Position numbers and translations under genes: made by a program
Shown here: in pieces, positions 17,526-28,100 of the stretch
Position numbering within the stretch: position 1 is the stretch's first letter
How the letters are laid out: every line of letters starts with the position of its first letter
From: an uncultured Clostridia bacterium
GTDB lineage: Bacteria; Bacillota; Clostridia; TANB77; CAG-508
Length of the DNA stretch: 64,000 bases
NCBI GenBank assembly: GCA_944392485.1
Contig: CALXWO010000006.1
Span: 1-64,000 of the forward strand
Direction of reading: 5' to 3'
Notes under the pieces: generated by a model
What the model saw: the letters and a program-made list of their open reading frames with translations, nothing else
Databases searched by the model: none
Told to the model about the DNA's origin: nothing

Positions 17526-18552
17526 TTTCTTTAATCCCCTCATTTTTAAATTCTAAGTCTTGAATAATTGCAATCAAATCAATATATGGTGCTTCTTTCA
17601 ATTCTATTTTATTATTTTTTTTGCTTTCTTTTCTTGAAGATTTCATTTCATCTAAACCAACATTTGTACTATCTCCTAGTTCCTGCAATTTTGAAAATGT
17701 TGTCTTATTTTTTGGATCATATTTATCAGTTCTATATATTCCTATAATATTTACCTTTCCTATTTCTAAATCATATATTGAATATTCATTTTCAAATTCT
17801 TTTTCAGCCTTCATCGGAATATCTATATAAAATTTTTCAGTATCCTTCTCACACATTAAATAATACTTATAGTCTTTTAGCACTATATTACTTAATGAAT
17901 TAATATTAACTTTTAATATTTGTCCGTTTGCATATGTATTAAGAGTATTTCCATTAAATGCTCCACTAATTATTGAATTAGCTTGTAATATTTCCTCATC
18001 ATTGATAATGCTTAGTTCCACATTATCAATTTTTATAAGCATACCATTTTCTAAACCATCTAAGGTATTAACTACTTTACACTTTTTAATTAATTCACGT
18101 AAGTAAACAGAATTTGTATTCTTAATTTCTTGGAATTCTTTATACTCGTGATTTGTTGATTCTATCAATTCGTTTCCTAAATTTGTACCTATTTTAAATC
18201 TTTTTAAATTGATTGAACCATCCGTAACATAACTTTCTTTTTGTTGCTTTTCATGTTTATATGAGTCCTCTGCTTTTATTCCTATTCTATTATTAATTAA
18301 CATTGCAATTTCATACACTTTAGGGTAATTAATATAATATGTATTAAACAATTCTTTATTATTTAATTGATTTTTAGAAAATATAAGAAATATATTTTCT
18401 AAATTATTATATATAATTAATAATATAGTTATAATTAAATAAATCCACCTAAAATTGCTTAATCCTTCCCAAAACTCATATACAAATCTATATAGAAATA
18501 TCATCAATAACATTTCAATTCCAATTTTTATTAATATTTTTAGTTTATTCAT
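17515..18552 (-). CDS. Membrane-anchored protein, possibly DUF6414/DolA-like
   Basis: The protein has 345 residues. Two transmembrane helices lie in the first 60 residues. A soluble region follows with a central domain (about 150-285) that has the look of the DUF6414 family: LENGMLIKI, a hydrophobic ISGAF segment and DLEIGKVNIIGIYR. The C-terminus is charged. My match to DUF6414 rests on pattern memory and is tentative. It is coupled to the AAA+ gene and preceded by a terminator, so the pair forms its own unit inside the element. Confidence 0.5.
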   Translation of the reverse strand: MNKLKILIKIGIEMLLMIFLYRFVYEFWEGLSNFRWIYLIITILLIIYNNLENIFLIFSKNQLNNKELFNTYYINYPKVYEIAMLINNRIGIKAEDSYKHEKQQKESYVTDGSINLKRFKIGTNLGNELIESTNHEYKEFQEIKNTNSVYLRELIKKCKVVNTLDGLENGMLIKIDNVELSIINDEEILQANSIISGAFNGNTLNTYANGQILKVNINSLSNIVLKDYKYYLMCEKDTEKFYIDIPMKAEKEFENEYSIYDLEIGKVNIIGIYRTDKYDPKNKTTFSKLQELGDSTNVGLDEMKSSRKESKKNNKIELKEAPYIDLIAIIQDLEFKNEGIKESEK

Positions 18553-18565
18553 TATTTCTCTCCCA

Positions 18566-18620
18566 ACAAAAAAGCAAAATAATTCTGTAATATAAATATC
18601 ACTTCTTTATTTTGCTTTTC
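18566..18620 (-). terminator. Terminator after the restriction enzyme gene
   Basis: GAAAAGCAAAATAA pairs with TTATTTTGCTTTTTT across a 25-base loop on the minus strand. It separates the restriction-modification unit from the two-gene unit that follows. Confidence 0.65.
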
Positions 18621-18636
18621 TTTTGTAACTTATTTC

Positions 18637-19722
18637 TTATTTTATAAATCTTATTTGTAAATTTAGATTAAAATAGTTTTCTCCTTTATCTGGATAAATA
18701 TCAAACATTTTATATCTAGATGAACTTGGTGATTCTAATTTAGTGTTTTTTATAAGATATTTTACTAAATATTCTTTATAATAAATAGCGTCTAAAACTA
18801 ATATCTTTCCATCATTTTCAACTAAAATTATTCCGCCAGTAACATCATATTCACCATTCCAAATTACACCAGGCATCATTCCCAATGTAACTGCTAAAAG
18901 AAAATCTCCTATTTTCTTTTTATAATACATTTCTGAATTTCCAGTATAATTCAAAATATTATTTTCAGATACATAATGCAATAGTTTACCTATATTTTTT
19001 TCTCTTGCTTCATAAGATGCTAGTAGTAAATCTGCTAATATCTCTGGTAATCTCGAATCAATCATCTGTAAATTTTGACTCATTGTACTACTTATAACTT
19101 CATCAAACTTTATTTCAGCATTCTTATCTTTCATATATTTTAATCTATCAACTAATTTTGTATTAGTATTAATATTATTTACCTTTTCTATGTCCTCAGC
19201 AGATAAACCTTTTATTAAATATTTAAAATTTGTATTGTTCGAAGCATTCAATAATGTTGCTGGACTACCTAGGCTAGACTTTATACTATATCCAACCTTA
19301 TTAACAATTGTATTTAATTTATTATCTTTTAATTTAGCACTAATATCTTCTTTTGAAGTCGATGATGATTTTATTTTATTTCCTTCTGTTAATTTTTCAA
19401 GAATATATTTCATTTCTTGTATTGGAAAGCTACCATTTCCAGGCAATTCCTTAATTATTTTTTCTAATAATACTTCTTTATATTTTTGAATTTCTGTTTT
19501 TTTAACATTTGAAATAACTTTATTATTTTTTAGTACATCTACATTTATCCCTTTAATATCAAAGTAATATTCGTTGTTGTTATTTTGAACATATAATCCT
19601 ATAACTCTAAAAGTGCTATCATCAATTATCTCTAAATTATCATCTACTATCTTCAGGTCTTGATTATCTAATAATTCTAATAAGGCATATAATTCAGACC
19701 ATTCTCCTCTATTAAATTGCAT
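18637..19722 (-). CDS. HpaII-family type II restriction endonuclease (CCGG)
   Basis: The 361-residue protein has the HpaII-family landmarks: a start with NRGEWSELYALL, the central GYSIKSSLGSPATLLNAS and a C-terminal segment TGGIILVENDGKILVLDA. The family cuts CCGG. The ATG at 19722 is used because GGAGG lies 6 bases upstream; it overlaps the methylase stop by 11 bases, so the two are coupled. The methylase is translated first, which is the safe order for a restriction-modification pair. Confidence 0.88.
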   Translation of the reverse strand: MQFNRGEWSELYALLELLDNQDLKIVDDNLEIIDDSTFRVIGLYVQNNNNEYYFDIKGINVDVLKNNKVISNVKKTEIQKYKEVLLEKIIKELPGNGSFPIQEMKYILEKLTEGNKIKSSSTSKEDISAKLKDNKLNTIVNKVGYSIKSSLGSPATLLNASNNTNFKYLIKGLSAEDIEKVNNINTNTKLVDRLKYMKDKNAEIKFDEVISSTMSQNLQMIDSRLPEILADLLLASYEAREKNIGKLLHYVSENNILNYTGNSEMYYKKKIGDFLLAVTLGMMPGVIWNGEYDVTGGIILVENDGKILVLDAIYYKEYLVKYLIKNTKLESPSSSRYKMFDIYPDKGENYFNLNLQIRFIK

Positions 19723-20812
19723 TGAATTCCTCCAATCTTTTATACATATATTTTGCCATCTCTTCAATTACTGGTATGGACACAGAATTCCCAAACAACT
19801 TATATTGTTGTGTTACACTAACATCTTTTGGAAATGAAAATTTTTCTTTTTCTCCATCTTTAAAGCCGTAACCAATAAACCCTTGTAATTTTCCCCATTC
19901 ATTTGGTGTCATAACTCTAATCCCATCATAATTTAATTCCGACTTCTTATTTTTTACTATTTTACCTCCCAAAGTATAATTAGGTTGTTTTACTAAATTT
20001 CTTTCCTTTCCTGAACCTCCCGTCGCTAAAATAGTGTTTGAAATTGGATTTTCTCCTTCGTTTACTATAACATATCCAAATCCATTCCCTTTCTCCTGAT
20101 GTTTACTTCTATGTCTTTTTAATGTTTCCAAATATGATTCAGACAGATAATATCTTTCATCCACTTTTTTATCTAATAAATCATATAAATTTTTATATAT
20201 TACTCTTTCTTTTCTTCTTGGTAATGATGGAAATATATATCCATTTGGAATTAAGTCCTTTCTAAATCCCATCATATAAGCTCTAGCTCTCTTTTGTGGC
20301 AATCCAAAATCTTTAGTATTTCTTATTATTTCATCTTTATGAATTTTAAGATATCCTCCAATTCCCTCTTCAACCCCTATCATGTGATAACCCAAATCAT
20401 TTACTAGGGTTTCAACTATTGTTTCAAATGTTCTTCCTCTATCATGTGTTATAATACCTTCAACATTTTCTAGAAGAAAAGCTTTAGGTTTAGTTCTATC
20501 AATAATATCTGCAACATCAAAAAATAGTGTTCCTCTTGTTTTATCTTTAAATCCCTCCTTTTTTCCTGCAATTGAAAATGATTGACAGGGAAATCCGCCT
20601 AATAATACATCATAGTTTGTTTTTTCAACCTTATTTTTAAATTCTTCACTTGTTACATCATTATATGGATCTTCTCCGTATAAATGAGCATAAGTTTCAC
20701 ATGCATATTTATCAATTTCTGCAGATAATACGTTTGAAAAATTTCCTGTCATTTCAAAACCTTTGCGAATACCACCTATACCTGCAAATAAATCTATTGT
20801 TTTCAAACTCAT
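19712..20812 (-). CDS. DNA (cytosine-5) methyltransferase
   Basis: The 366-residue protein has all C5-methylase motifs in order: motif I DLFAGIGGIRKGFE, the catalytic PCQ motif GGFPCQSFS (Cys near residue 77), ENVEG, QKRARAY and the C-terminal GNSVSIPV. It should protect the site of the linked endonuclease, presumably the inner or outer cytosine of CCGG. The gene begins about 375 bp inside the right end of the element. Confidence 0.95.
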   Translation of the reverse strand: MSLKTIDLFAGIGGIRKGFEMTGNFSNVLSAEIDKYACETYAHLYGEDPYNDVTSEEFKNKVEKTNYDVLLGGFPCQSFSIAGKKEGFKDKTRGTLFFDVADIIDRTKPKAFLLENVEGIITHDRGRTFETIVETLVNDLGYHMIGVEEGIGGYLKIHKDEIIRNTKDFGLPQKRARAYMMGFRKDLIPNGYIFPSLPRRKERVIYKNLYDLLDKKVDERYYLSESYLETLKRHRSKHQEKGNGFGYVIVNEGENPISNTILATGGSGKERNLVKQPNYTLGGKIVKNKKSELNYDGIRVMTPNEWGKLQGFIGYGFKDGEKEKFSFPKDVSVTQQYKLFGNSVSIPVIEEMAKYMYKRLEEFNAI

Positions 20813-21188
20813 CTTTATACCTCTTTTTATTCATATTATCAAATGTATTCTATCATATAATTTGATTTTTTTCTACTCATATCCATTTAATTTATTTCGA
20901 ATTTCTTATTTTATATTTATATCAAACATTTGTTCTTTTGTCAATAAAAATTTTACATTTTTTAATATTTTATATATAATTAATACTCTCTCTATCTTAT
21001 TATACTTATAATATTATATTGTCCCATTTAGGACATAGCTCTGTCCTAAAAATCGCATAGAGTATGTCCTATTTATCGTATAGATATAAAAATAAAAAGT
21101 ACAAGATGCTTAAAAACACCTTGTTTCTGTAAATATTTTTATATTTCATTATTATAATTTTCTTATATGGAAGTTAATCAACATCACA
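20813..21188. other. Right end of the element, non-coding
   Basis: The interval has no convincing gene. It holds a perfect hairpin, TTTAGGACA-N6-TGTCCTAAA (21027-21050), and an imperfect ACAAG/CTTGT hairpin near 21100-21130. Such inverted repeats near the att site are plausible recombinase-binding or regulatory sequences. The methylase promoter should lie in the left part. Confidence 0.5.
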
Positions 21189-21196
21189 GGTGTGGA
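21189..21196. other. attR core of the recombinase element
   Basis: This second copy of GGTGTGGA lies at the point where the 3' half of the M14 gene resumes (GTG-GAT-TTA-AAT). Confidence 0.75.
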
Positions 21197-21650
21197 TTTA
21201 AATCTTCAATTCCCAGCAGGTTGGGAAGAAGCAAGAAGAATTAAATTTGCACAAGGATTTACCTCTCCTGCTCCTCGTGATTATGTAGGAAGTGGTCCTT
21301 TAACTCAGCCAGAAGCTCTTGCAATTTATAATTTTACACTTTTCCATAATTTTAGATTAATACTTGCATATCATACTCAAGGCAAAGAAATTTACTGGCA
21401 ATTTCAAAACTATGCTACAGAAGAAGCAGAACAAATAGGAGTTGCTTTAGCAAATGCTAGTGGATACCGCTTGGCGGATGTGCCTTATAATTCTAGTTTT
21501 GCAGGATATAAAGATTGGTTCCTGCAAGAATATAGAAGACCTGGATATACAATAGAAGCAGGTATTGGAGAAAACCCGCTTCCAATATCTCAGTTTAATG
21601 AAATTTATAATGATAATATTGGAATACTTGTTTTAGGAGCAGTATTATAA
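21190..21650 (+). pseudogene. M14 gamma-D-Glu-diamino acid peptidase, 3' part
   Basis: The last about 153 residues of the split enzyme hold the third zinc ligand region YHTQGKEIYW (His), the substrate motif GVDLNLQFPAGWEEA and the catalytic glutamate motif YTIEAGIGENP. The frame is fully open and ends at a bidirectional terminator. It has no start of its own, so it depends on excision of the element for expression. There is no sign of decay, which fits a recent or reversible insertion. Confidence 0.85.
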
Positions 21651-21653
21651 TAC

Positions 21654-21692
21654 AAAAAAATGCACAGTAAATAATATTACTATGCATTTTTT
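21654..21692. terminator. Bidirectional terminator
   Basis: AAAAAAATGCA and TGCATTTTTT flank a stem-loop (AGTAA/TTACT) between the convergent peptidase and desulfoferrodoxin genes. Confidence 0.85.
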
Positions 21693-21695
21693 ATT

Positions 21696-22079
21696 CTATT
21701 TAACTTCTGTTTTCCATAGTCCATGTTTATTACAATACGCATATATTGTTGCTCCTGGAATATATTTAAATCTTACTGCAATTCCTTGCTCGGGATAAAG
21801 TCTTACTCTTGTTGTTTGGTTATCGCTAACTTGTGCAACCCACATAATGTAATGATCTTTTTCCATTGGATGCTCTTTTTCTCCTACTTTTACTACAATT
21901 TCATCTTCAACTTTTTCGTATACTGGAACATGTTTTTCTTCTGCTGCGTCTTGTGAGTTTGCTACTAATAGTTTCATTTTTTGACCACAGCATGTCATAT
22001 GGTCTATATCTCCATCAATTAATCCTATAAGGTTTCCACATATATCACATTTATAAAATACAATATTTTTTTCTTTCAT
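21696..22079 (-). CDS. dfx: Desulfoferrodoxin (superoxide reductase)
   Basis: The 127-residue protein has an N-terminal desulforedoxin centre (CDIC ... CCGQ) and the C-terminal SOR iron site (EKDHYIMW, CNKHGLW). It reduces superoxide to peroxide with electrons from rubredoxin, whose gene is next to it. It is the last gene of a three-gene oxygen-defence operon. Confidence 0.95.
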   Translation of the reverse strand: MKEKNIVFYKCDICGNLIGLIDGDIDHMTCCGQKMKLLVANSQDAAEEKHVPVYEKVEDEIVVKVGEKEHPMEKDHYIMWVAQVSDNQTTRVRLYPEQGIAVRFKYIPGATIYAYCNKHGLWKTEVK

Positions 22080-22090
22080 TTATATCTCTC

Positions 22091-22228
22091 CTATTCTTGA
22101 ACTTCTTCAAACATATCTTTTCCTACTCCGCAAAGTGGGCATACCCAGTCATCATCTATATCTGAAAATTTTACTCCCTCTGCTTCTTCGTCATAGATAT
22201 ATCCACATGCTATACATCTATATTTCAT
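22091..22228 (-). CDS. Rubredoxin
   Basis: The protein has 45 residues with two Cys pairs, CIACGYIY and CPLCGVGK, that bind the single iron. GAGGTGAG precedes the ATG. It should carry electrons to the superoxide reductase and the flavodiiron protein that flank it. Confidence 0.95.
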   Translation of the reverse strand: MKYRCIACGYIYDEEAEGVKFSDIDDDWVCPLCGVGKDMFEEVQE

Positions 22229-22240
22229 ATTACTCACCTC

Positions 22241-23407
22241 CTATCCTAATAACTCGTCAGCTAATTTATTCATGCTTTCAATATTTACATCATTCATTTT
22301 TGATTTAATAGTAACTGTTGTATTACACAAATTTATATCTTTCATCTTTGCTATTATTTCCTTCATACCCTTTGCTGCTGATGGTGCCCAAGTACCATTT
22401 TCTATTATTCCTATTTTTCTATTTTGATAATTTTTCCCTTGCAAATGATGTAAAAACTGTTCCATAGGTGGGAATATTCCCATATTATAGCTTGCAGAAG
22501 CAAGAACTATTTTATCGTATCTAAATGCATCTTCTATTGCCTCTGCCATATCATCTCTTGTGAGGTCTGTTATGCTTACTTTTTTTGCACCCTTTTCTTC
22601 TAAAATTTGTTTCATTTTTTCTGCTGCTTCTCTTGTATTTCCATATATAGATGCGTATGCAATAAATACCCCATCATCTTCTGGTCTATAGCTGCTCCAT
22701 ATATCATATTTATTTATATAATACCCTAGATTTTCTTTTAGTACTGGTCCATGTAAAGGACATATTATTTTTACATCAAGTGTTGCTACTTTCTTTAGCA
22801 ATGCTTGTACTTGCATTCCATATTTACCAACAATGTTGAAATAATATCTTCTTGCCTCACAATCCCATTCTTCTTCTACATCTAAACTTCCGAATTTACC
22901 AAATCCATCTGCTGTAAATAATATTTTTTCACTTTGTTCGTATGTGCACATTACTTCTGGCCAATGTACCATTGGTGCCATAATAAATTGCAGAGTGTGT
23001 TTTCCAATATTTAAAGTATCTCCTTCTTTTACAACCACTTTTCTTTCTTCTAAATTTTCAATTTCAAAAAACTGAGGAATAAAATCAAAAGTTTTTTGAT
23101 TTCCAACTATTTTCATTTCTGGATAAGTGTTTGCAAGTAGTTGTATATTGCCTGCATGGTCTGGCTCTAGGTGTGACACTACTAGATAATCCGGTTTTTC
23201 TCCATTTAATTCTTTTTTTAAATTTTCAAACCATTCGTCTGTTTTTCTTCTATCTACTGTATCCATTACAACATTTTTTTCATCTTGTATTAAGTATGAA
23301 TTATATGATATTCCATTTGGCACTACATATTGGCTTTCAAATAAATCTATTGTTTTGTCATTTACTCCAATATATTTTATATAATCTGTAACTTGTATAT
23401 TTTGCAT
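22241..23407 (-). CDS. fprA: Flavodiiron protein (O2/NO reductase)
   Basis: The 388-residue protein combines a metallo-beta-lactamase-like diiron domain (SHLEPDH near residue 80, MVHWPEVM, CPLHGP) with a C-terminal flavodoxin domain (YASIYGNTREAA). It reduces O2 or NO to harmless products. It is the first gene of the operon with rubredoxin and dfx. Confidence 0.94.
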   Translation of the reverse strand: MQNIQVTDYIKYIGVNDKTIDLFESQYVVPNGISYNSYLIQDEKNVVMDTVDRRKTDEWFENLKKELNGEKPDYLVVSHLEPDHAGNIQLLANTYPEMKIVGNQKTFDFIPQFFEIENLEERKVVVKEGDTLNIGKHTLQFIMAPMVHWPEVMCTYEQSEKILFTADGFGKFGSLDVEEEWDCEARRYYFNIVGKYGMQVQALLKKVATLDVKIICPLHGPVLKENLGYYINKYDIWSSYRPEDDGVFIAYASIYGNTREAAEKMKQILEEKGAKKVSITDLTRDDMAEAIEDAFRYDKIVLASASYNMGIFPPMEQFLHHLQGKNYQNRKIGIIENGTWAPSAAKGMKEIIAKMKDINLCNTTVTIKSKMNDVNIESMNKLADELLG

Positions 23408-23528
23408 TTATCTCATCTCCTACTTATTTGGTATTATATATCATTCTTATATTATTCTGCAATAAATTATCAGTAAAATATATCATTTTACACGCTATTT
23501 ATGGTAATATATCTTCTTCCTTGTTTAT

Positions 23529-24659
23529 TTAAGTCTTTTTCCCTAGAATTACTTGTATGTTATATTCTCTATTGTTTCTTAATACTGTTAAACTAACTTC
23601 TTCTCCCACTTTTTTTGTATAAATATACTTTCTAAGTTCACTCATTTTATTTATTTCTATATTATCTATTTTTGTTATTATATCTCCTTCCTTTAACCCA
23701 GAATTATAACTTGGTCCATCTTTAGTTATTTGTGCTACATATATTCCGGAATTAAATTTTAAATTAGAGTTTAAATATGGAATAACATTTTTATCATATG
23801 CAAATATTCCTATATTAGCTTCTTCAAAACTAGCATTAGTCTCAAAACTTTCTATTATTGGTTTTACAATGTTTATAGGAATTGCAAATCCTATTCCTTC
23901 AGCATTCTCAATTTTTACAGAATTAATACCAACAACTTCTCCTCTTGAATTAATAAGTGGTCCTCCGCTATTTCCAGGGTTAATCGTTGCATCTGTTTGA
24001 ATTAAATCTTCCATATATGATGTTCCATTTTCATCATCTATTTTTATTGTTCTATCAATTCCACTAATTATTCCAGAAGTAACTGTTCTTTGAAATTCAA
24101 CCCCTATTGGATTTCCTATTGCATACGCTTTTTCTCCTAATTCTATATTGTCTGAATCTCCTAATATAACCGCTTCTAAATTAGTTGCTGAAATTTTAAC
24201 AATCGCTAAATCCAAATCTGAATCTGCCCACATAACAGTTCCATTGTATATACTTCCATTTTCTAAAGTTATATAACAACTACTATATTTGTTTCCTGCA
24301 ACATGCCAATTTGTAAGAATATACCCCTTTGAAGAAACAATCATTCCTGTTCCTAATCCTAAATCTTCTGTACTATTATTCAAAAATATAGCGTTTCCTG
24401 TATTTTTTATTTTGGAAATACCAACTACACTTTTAACTACATTTTCTAAAACATTTACATTTTTTTCTTCTCCTTGAATATTTTGCGTCTGATCTATATA
24501 CGAAGTCCTACTAGCAATAGTATTTGATTCTTCTGAGTATACATCAATATTAATATACATATCGTATATAAATATGCTTGCTGAAGCAATAGTTATTATT
24601 AATACAAATGTCATGAATATTTTTTTTATTTTACTTGGCCTTCTTTTATATTCGTACAT
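23529..24659 (-). CDS. HtrA/DegP-like serine protease
   Basis: The protein has 376 residues: an N-terminal membrane anchor (about 12-33), a trypsin-like domain with His in TNWHVAG, Asp in DLDLAIVK and Ser in NPGNSGGPL, and one C-terminal PDZ domain (GLKEGDIITKIDN). It acts on misfolded proteins outside the membrane. It is a single-gene unit. Confidence 0.92.
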   Translation of the reverse strand: MYEYKRRPSKIKKIFMTFVLIITIASASIFIYDMYINIDVYSEESNTIASRTSYIDQTQNIQGEEKNVNVLENVVKSVVGISKIKNTGNAIFLNNSTEDLGLGTGMIVSSKGYILTNWHVAGNKYSSCYITLENGSIYNGTVMWADSDLDLAIVKISATNLEAVILGDSDNIELGEKAYAIGNPIGVEFQRTVTSGIISGIDRTIKIDDENGTSYMEDLIQTDATINPGNSGGPLINSRGEVVGINSVKIENAEGIGFAIPINIVKPIIESFETNASFEEANIGIFAYDKNVIPYLNSNLKFNSGIYVAQITKDGPSYNSGLKEGDIITKIDNIEINKMSELRKYIYTKKVGEEVSLTVLRNNREYNIQVILGKKT

Positions 24660-24712
24660 AAATACCTCCCTTTATAATATCATTTCCTTATTTTACTATT
24701 TTAATCCCATAA

Positions 24713-24842
24713 ATTGTAATTTGTTGTTGTGATGTGAGAGGTGTGAAGTGTGAGGTGTGCTTTTTAGGGCTAGGCTACGTAAGGCTTACCCTAATTTCAC
24801 ACTTCCCACATCCCACTTCTCACTTCTCATACAAATTACAGT
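24713..24842. repeat. MITE-like palindromic repeat, copy 1
   Basis: The repeat is about 130 bp, begins TTGTAATTTG and ends CAAATTACAG. Its left arm (GTGAGAGGTGTGAAGTGTGA) mirrors the right arm (TCACACTTCCCACATCCCAC onward). A near-identical copy (about 97% by eye) lies inverted at 61931-62062. It has no coding capacity. Confidence 0.88.
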
Positions 24843-24856
24843 TAAAAGTAATTGTT

Positions 24857-24949
24857 GATTTTTTGTTGACTTCAACAAAAAATCTTCATTTACTATTCAC
24901 TTTTCACTTTTAGTTCTTCACTATTGTAATTTGCAAAGCAAATTACAAT
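24857..24949. repeat. Two small palindromes upstream of the NRPS gene
   Basis: GATTTTTTGTTGA-CT-TCAACAAAAAATC (24857-24884) and ATTGTAATTTGC-AAA-GCAAATTACAAT (24923-24949) are both perfect. The second has the same ends as the MITE-like repeat just upstream, so it may be a deleted relative. They lie 160-250 bp before the NRPS start and could affect its expression. Confidence 0.65.
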
Positions 24950-25109
24950 TTGTCGAATGTTGTTTGTTTCTATATTTTTGTTACAATTTATTTACATTAT
25001 TTTGTATTTTATGTTACAATTTAGTAGAACAATTGATTTGTTAGCCGTTTAAAGATATATATATGTTATATTATATTTAATAAAATTTGCAGGAATAAGG
25101 GTGGATTGT

Positions 25110-28100
25110 ATGAATAAAAACTTATATGAATTAACAAATGCCCAAAAATCAATATGGCAAACGAGCGAGTTTTATAAAGGGATGTCGATTGAAAACATTA
25201 CAGGTTCTGTAATTGTTTCACAAAAAGTAAATTTTGATGCTTTAAAAAAAGCAATTAATTTGTTTGTAAAAAACAATGATAGTTTTAGACTAAAATTTAT
25301 AATTGAAAATGATATTGTAAAACAATATGTAGATGATTATAAAGAATTTGATATAGAAACAGTTTTAGTTTCTTCTGATAAAGATATTAAAAATCTAGAA
25401 AGACAAATGTGTGATACACCATTTGAAACCTTGGAAAACTTCTTATTTGATTTTAAATTATTTAAATTCGAAGATGGACATGGTGGTTTTATTATTAACG
25501 CACACCATTTAATTTCTGATGCTTGGACAGCAGGCCTTGTTGTTAATGAAATTATGGGCTATTATGAATCTATGCAAAATAGCAATAATATTTCTCAAGA
25601 GCTTAATCCTTCATATATTGAATATATTGAATCTGAAAACAAATATTTAAATAGCGAAAAATTTGAAAAAGATAAAGCTTTTTGGAATGAGATGTTTAAT
25701 ACTGCACCTGAAGTTGCCACAATTCCAAGTTTTGTTTCTGATGCTACAGATTCTTGCAAATCTAAAAGAAAGCAGTTTACTATCCCTAAAGAAACTATTT
25801 CTTTAATTAATGATTTTTGTAAAAATAATAAAGCTTCAGTTTTTAATTTCTTTATGGGTATATTTTCGCTTTATTTATCTAGAGTTTCTGGCTTAGATGA
25901 ATTTGTAATTGGTACCCCAATCTTAAACAGAAGCAATTTTAAAGAAAAACAAACGACGGGGATGTTTATAAGTACAATTCCTTTTAAGGTCTCTATAGAT
26001 AATACTAAATCTTTTGGTGAATTTATAGCTGACATGGCTAGCAATTTTTCTAAAATATATAGGCACCAAAAATATCCTTATCAATATTTGCTAAAAGATT
26101 TAAGATCTAAAGATAATACAATTCCAAATTTATATAAACTTTTAATTTCTTACCAAAATGTAAGAAGTAACAAACAAAGTGCTAATATTCCATATGAAGC
26201 AAGATGGGTATCCAATAGTTATATTTCTGATGATATAGATGTACATCTATACGATATGAATGATACTGGCAATATAACTCTTGCTTATGATTATTTGATT
26301 GACAAATATTCTATTGATGATATTTGTTTTATTCATGCTAGAATTTTACATATTATTAACCAAATTTTAGAAAATAACGAAATATTCTTAAAAGATATAG
26401 AAATTGTTACACCAGATGAAAAAAGAAAAATATTATATGATTTTAATAATACAAAAGTAGATTATCCAAAAGATAAAACTATTACCCAATTATTTGAAGA
26501 ACAAGTAGAAAAAACTCCAGATAATATCGCTGTTGTGTTTGAGAATAAACAATTAACATATAGAGAGCTAAATGAAAGGGCTAATAGTTTGGCTTTTTAT
26601 CTAAGACAAAAAGGAATTATTAGAAACGATATTGTTGGTATTATGGTCAATCGTTCTCTTGAAATGATTGTTTCTATTCTTGCTGTTCTTAAGAGCGGAG
26701 CTTGCTATATTCCAATTGACCCAGAGTATCCTCAAGATAGAATAGAATATATGCTTTCTAATAGTAGTGCAAAAATGCTTTTAACATTTGAAAGTTTAAA
26801 AGATAAAATATCTTTTGAAAATAAATTGTTCGTTGAACTTAAAAATGATTTATATAACTATCACAAAAACAATTTAGACAATATAAATAGTCCAGAAGAT
26901 TTAGCATATATTATTTATACTTCTGGTTCTACTGGTATGCCTAAGGGGGTTATGCTTAAGCATTCAAATATTAATAACTTTATTCAAGGCATGACAGATG
27001 TTATAAATTTTTCACAACAAAAAACTATAGTATCTGTAACAACAATTAGTTTTGATATTTTTGTACTTGAGTCTCTTCTTCCTTTACAAAAAGGTTTAAA
27101 AATAGTAATAGCTAACGAAAATGAACAAACTGATTTAAACTCTTTCAATAAATTGTGTATTAAAAATGAAGTAAATATTATTCAAACAACACCTTCTCGA
27201 TTTAACGTTCTAGTTTCTAATGACACTTATTTAGAGTACATGGAAAATATAACAGATATTTTGGTAGGAGGAGAATCTTTCCCAAAATTACTCTTAGATA
27301 AATTGAAACGTGTATCTAAGGCAAATATTTATAATGTTTATGGACCTACAGAAACTGCTGTTTGGTCTACCGTAAAAGATTTAACACATTCAAGTATTAT
27401 AACTATAGGAAAACCCATAGCTAATACAACTTGTTACATTTTGGATAAAAATAAAAATCTTTTGCCTTTATTTACTCCTGGAATTTTATATATTGGAGGA
27501 GCAGGAGTTTCTAAAGGATATTTTGCTAATTCTGATTTAACAAAAAAAAGATTTATTAAAAATCCTTACTCTAACGACCTAATATATGATACTGGGGATT
27601 TAGCTTATTTTAATGATAATGGGGAATTAATTCATTTAGGAAGAAATGATTTTCAAGTTAAAATTAATGGACATAGAATAGAAGTTGCAGAAATTGAAAA
27701 TGAAATTTTAAAAATTAAAGGTATAGAAAACTCTGTTGTAGTTAAAAAAACTTTACCTGACAATCATGAATTTTTATGTGCATATTTTACCTCTAACAGT
27801 GAAATTGAAATTAACGAGATAAGAAATAGTCTTCAAAAAAAATTACCTAAATATATGGTGCCTCAATACATTGTTAAATTAGACAAATTACCATATACTC
27901 CAAACGGTAAAATAGATAGAAAAAAATTACCTGTTCCTGAGCTAAAAACAGACAACAAAGAAATAATTTTGCCTAGAAATAACACGGATAAATCGTTAAT
28001 ATCTTTGCTAAGAGAAATATTAAATATTGATAATATTAGTATTAATGATTCCTTTTTTGAACTTGGCGGAGATTCATTAACAGCTATAAATTTATGTACA

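Larger units (their letters stand above)
14003..21196. mobile_element. 7.2-kb serine-recombinase element inserted in an M14 peptidase gene
   Basis: The element is bounded by 8-bp GGTGTGGA repeats and splits a host gene that becomes continuous when it is removed. It carries, all on the minus strand, a large serine recombinase at its left end, a 49-residue protein, a structured RNA, a membrane-protein and AAA+ ATPase pair, and an HpaII-like restriction enzyme with its cytosine methylase. There are no conjugation or phage structural genes, so it is a small integrative defence element that may be mobilised or may only excise. Confidence 0.85.
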
